Origin: Pelodera strongyloides
Lineage: Eukaryota; Nematoda; Chromadorea; Rhabditida; Rhabditidae
Direction of reading: 5' to 3'
Length of the DNA stretch: 64,000 nucleotides
Assembly (NCBI GenBank): GCA_036852015.1
Contig: JAANDG010000057.1
Location: forward strand, 310,001-374,000
Shown in pieces: positions 63,768-64,000 of the stretch. How positions within the stretch are numbered: the first letter of the stretch is position 1; every line of letters starts with the position of its first letter. Both the position numbers and the translations under genes were made by a program. The notes beneath the pieces are model-generated. The model did no database searches. It was not told the DNA's origin and saw only the letters and a list, made by a program, of their open reading frames with translations.

Positions 63768-64000
63768 ATGACTTCCCATTGGACACTCCTCCTCATCTTT
63801 GCAGTGGTCGTCATTGAGATCTCAGGTAAAAAATTATCCGAAATAAGAGTTTACAATTCTACTCAGTAACTGCATATTCTTGCAGTGCAAGGCATCCTGT
63901 CTCCGAGGTAAACTTGTATTAAGCAACTATACGTAGCTACTTCTAATTACCTAATGTACCATAAGTAATATGCATTTCTTAACTCAGGATCTCCGTGGGA
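63768..64000 (+). CDS. Small secreted protein (tandem paralogue 2), cut by window end
   Basis: Exon 1 (63768-63825) is 58 nt, the same as paralogue 1, and encodes MTSHWTLLLIFAVVVIEIS, ending in phase 1. The ATG lies 9 nt after AATTCCAG; paralogue 1 has the same spacing. At 63988 an acceptor (AACTCAG) begins an exon that in phase 1 reads G-S-P-W, matching G-T-P-W of paralogue 1. The window then ends. A possible small extra exon (63886-63909, QGILSP) would break that phase and is probably not used. Confidence 0.7.

Overview
The window reads as a piece of nuclear genome from a chromadorean nematode. Four observations support this. There is a perfect 22/22 copy of the nematode SL1 spliced-leader sequence at 34796-34817, and more SL1 copies at 40538-40601. 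There is an interstitial run of the nematode telomere unit TTAGGC at 35031-35055. Several start codons sit 0-20 nt downstream of a splice acceptor (TTTCAG/ATTACAG), as expected for SL trans-splicing. The DNA is AT-rich, with small exons, short-to-medium introns and many MITE, SINE and foldback repeats. All gene models were built by hand from reading frame, splice signals and phase continuity. No database was searched, so most products stay unnamed.

Layout. 1-2.0 kb: intergenic, with one MITE. 2.0-12.9 kb (+): a 20-exon gene for a disordered, phospho-motif-rich cytoplasmic protein. 14.2-23.0 kb (-): a 26-exon gene for a secreted Ser/Thr-rich, mucin-like protein of about 1336 residues, convergent with the first gene. 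25.3-27.7 kb (+): 3' part of an unnamed gene, with a small antisense signal-peptide gene inside its largest intron. 27.8-43.3 kb: mostly intergenic and repeat-rich. It holds scattered candidate small genes (27.8, 30.9, 33.7, 36.2-36.6, 37.85, 38.9-39.4 and 41.6-41.9 kb), the SL1 relic, the TTAGGC run and a perfect 124-bp inverted repeat at 40435-40704. 43.3-45.5 kb (-): a complete 4-exon gene. 45.6-57.1 kb: mostly repeats and non-coding, with a two-exon 3' gene end at 49.9-50.2 kb. 57.1-58.2 kb (-): a 6-exon gene with one apparent frameshift in a G run. 59.1-60.2 kb (+) and 63.5-64.0 kb (+): tandem paralogues encoding small secreted proteins, each with a TATAAAAG promoter and a non-coding first exon. 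The second runs off the window. Between them lies a roughly 440-bp tandem repeat that contains a 16-bp minisatellite.

The most unusual structure is the foldback at 40384-40715. Each arm carries an SL1 sequence joined to a motif that fits a type-I hammerhead ribozyme of the kind found in Penelope-like retroelements. A 40-bp one-sided extension and 11-bp direct repeats flank it. It suggests a retroelement whose transcript was trans-spliced with SL1 and then reintegrated.
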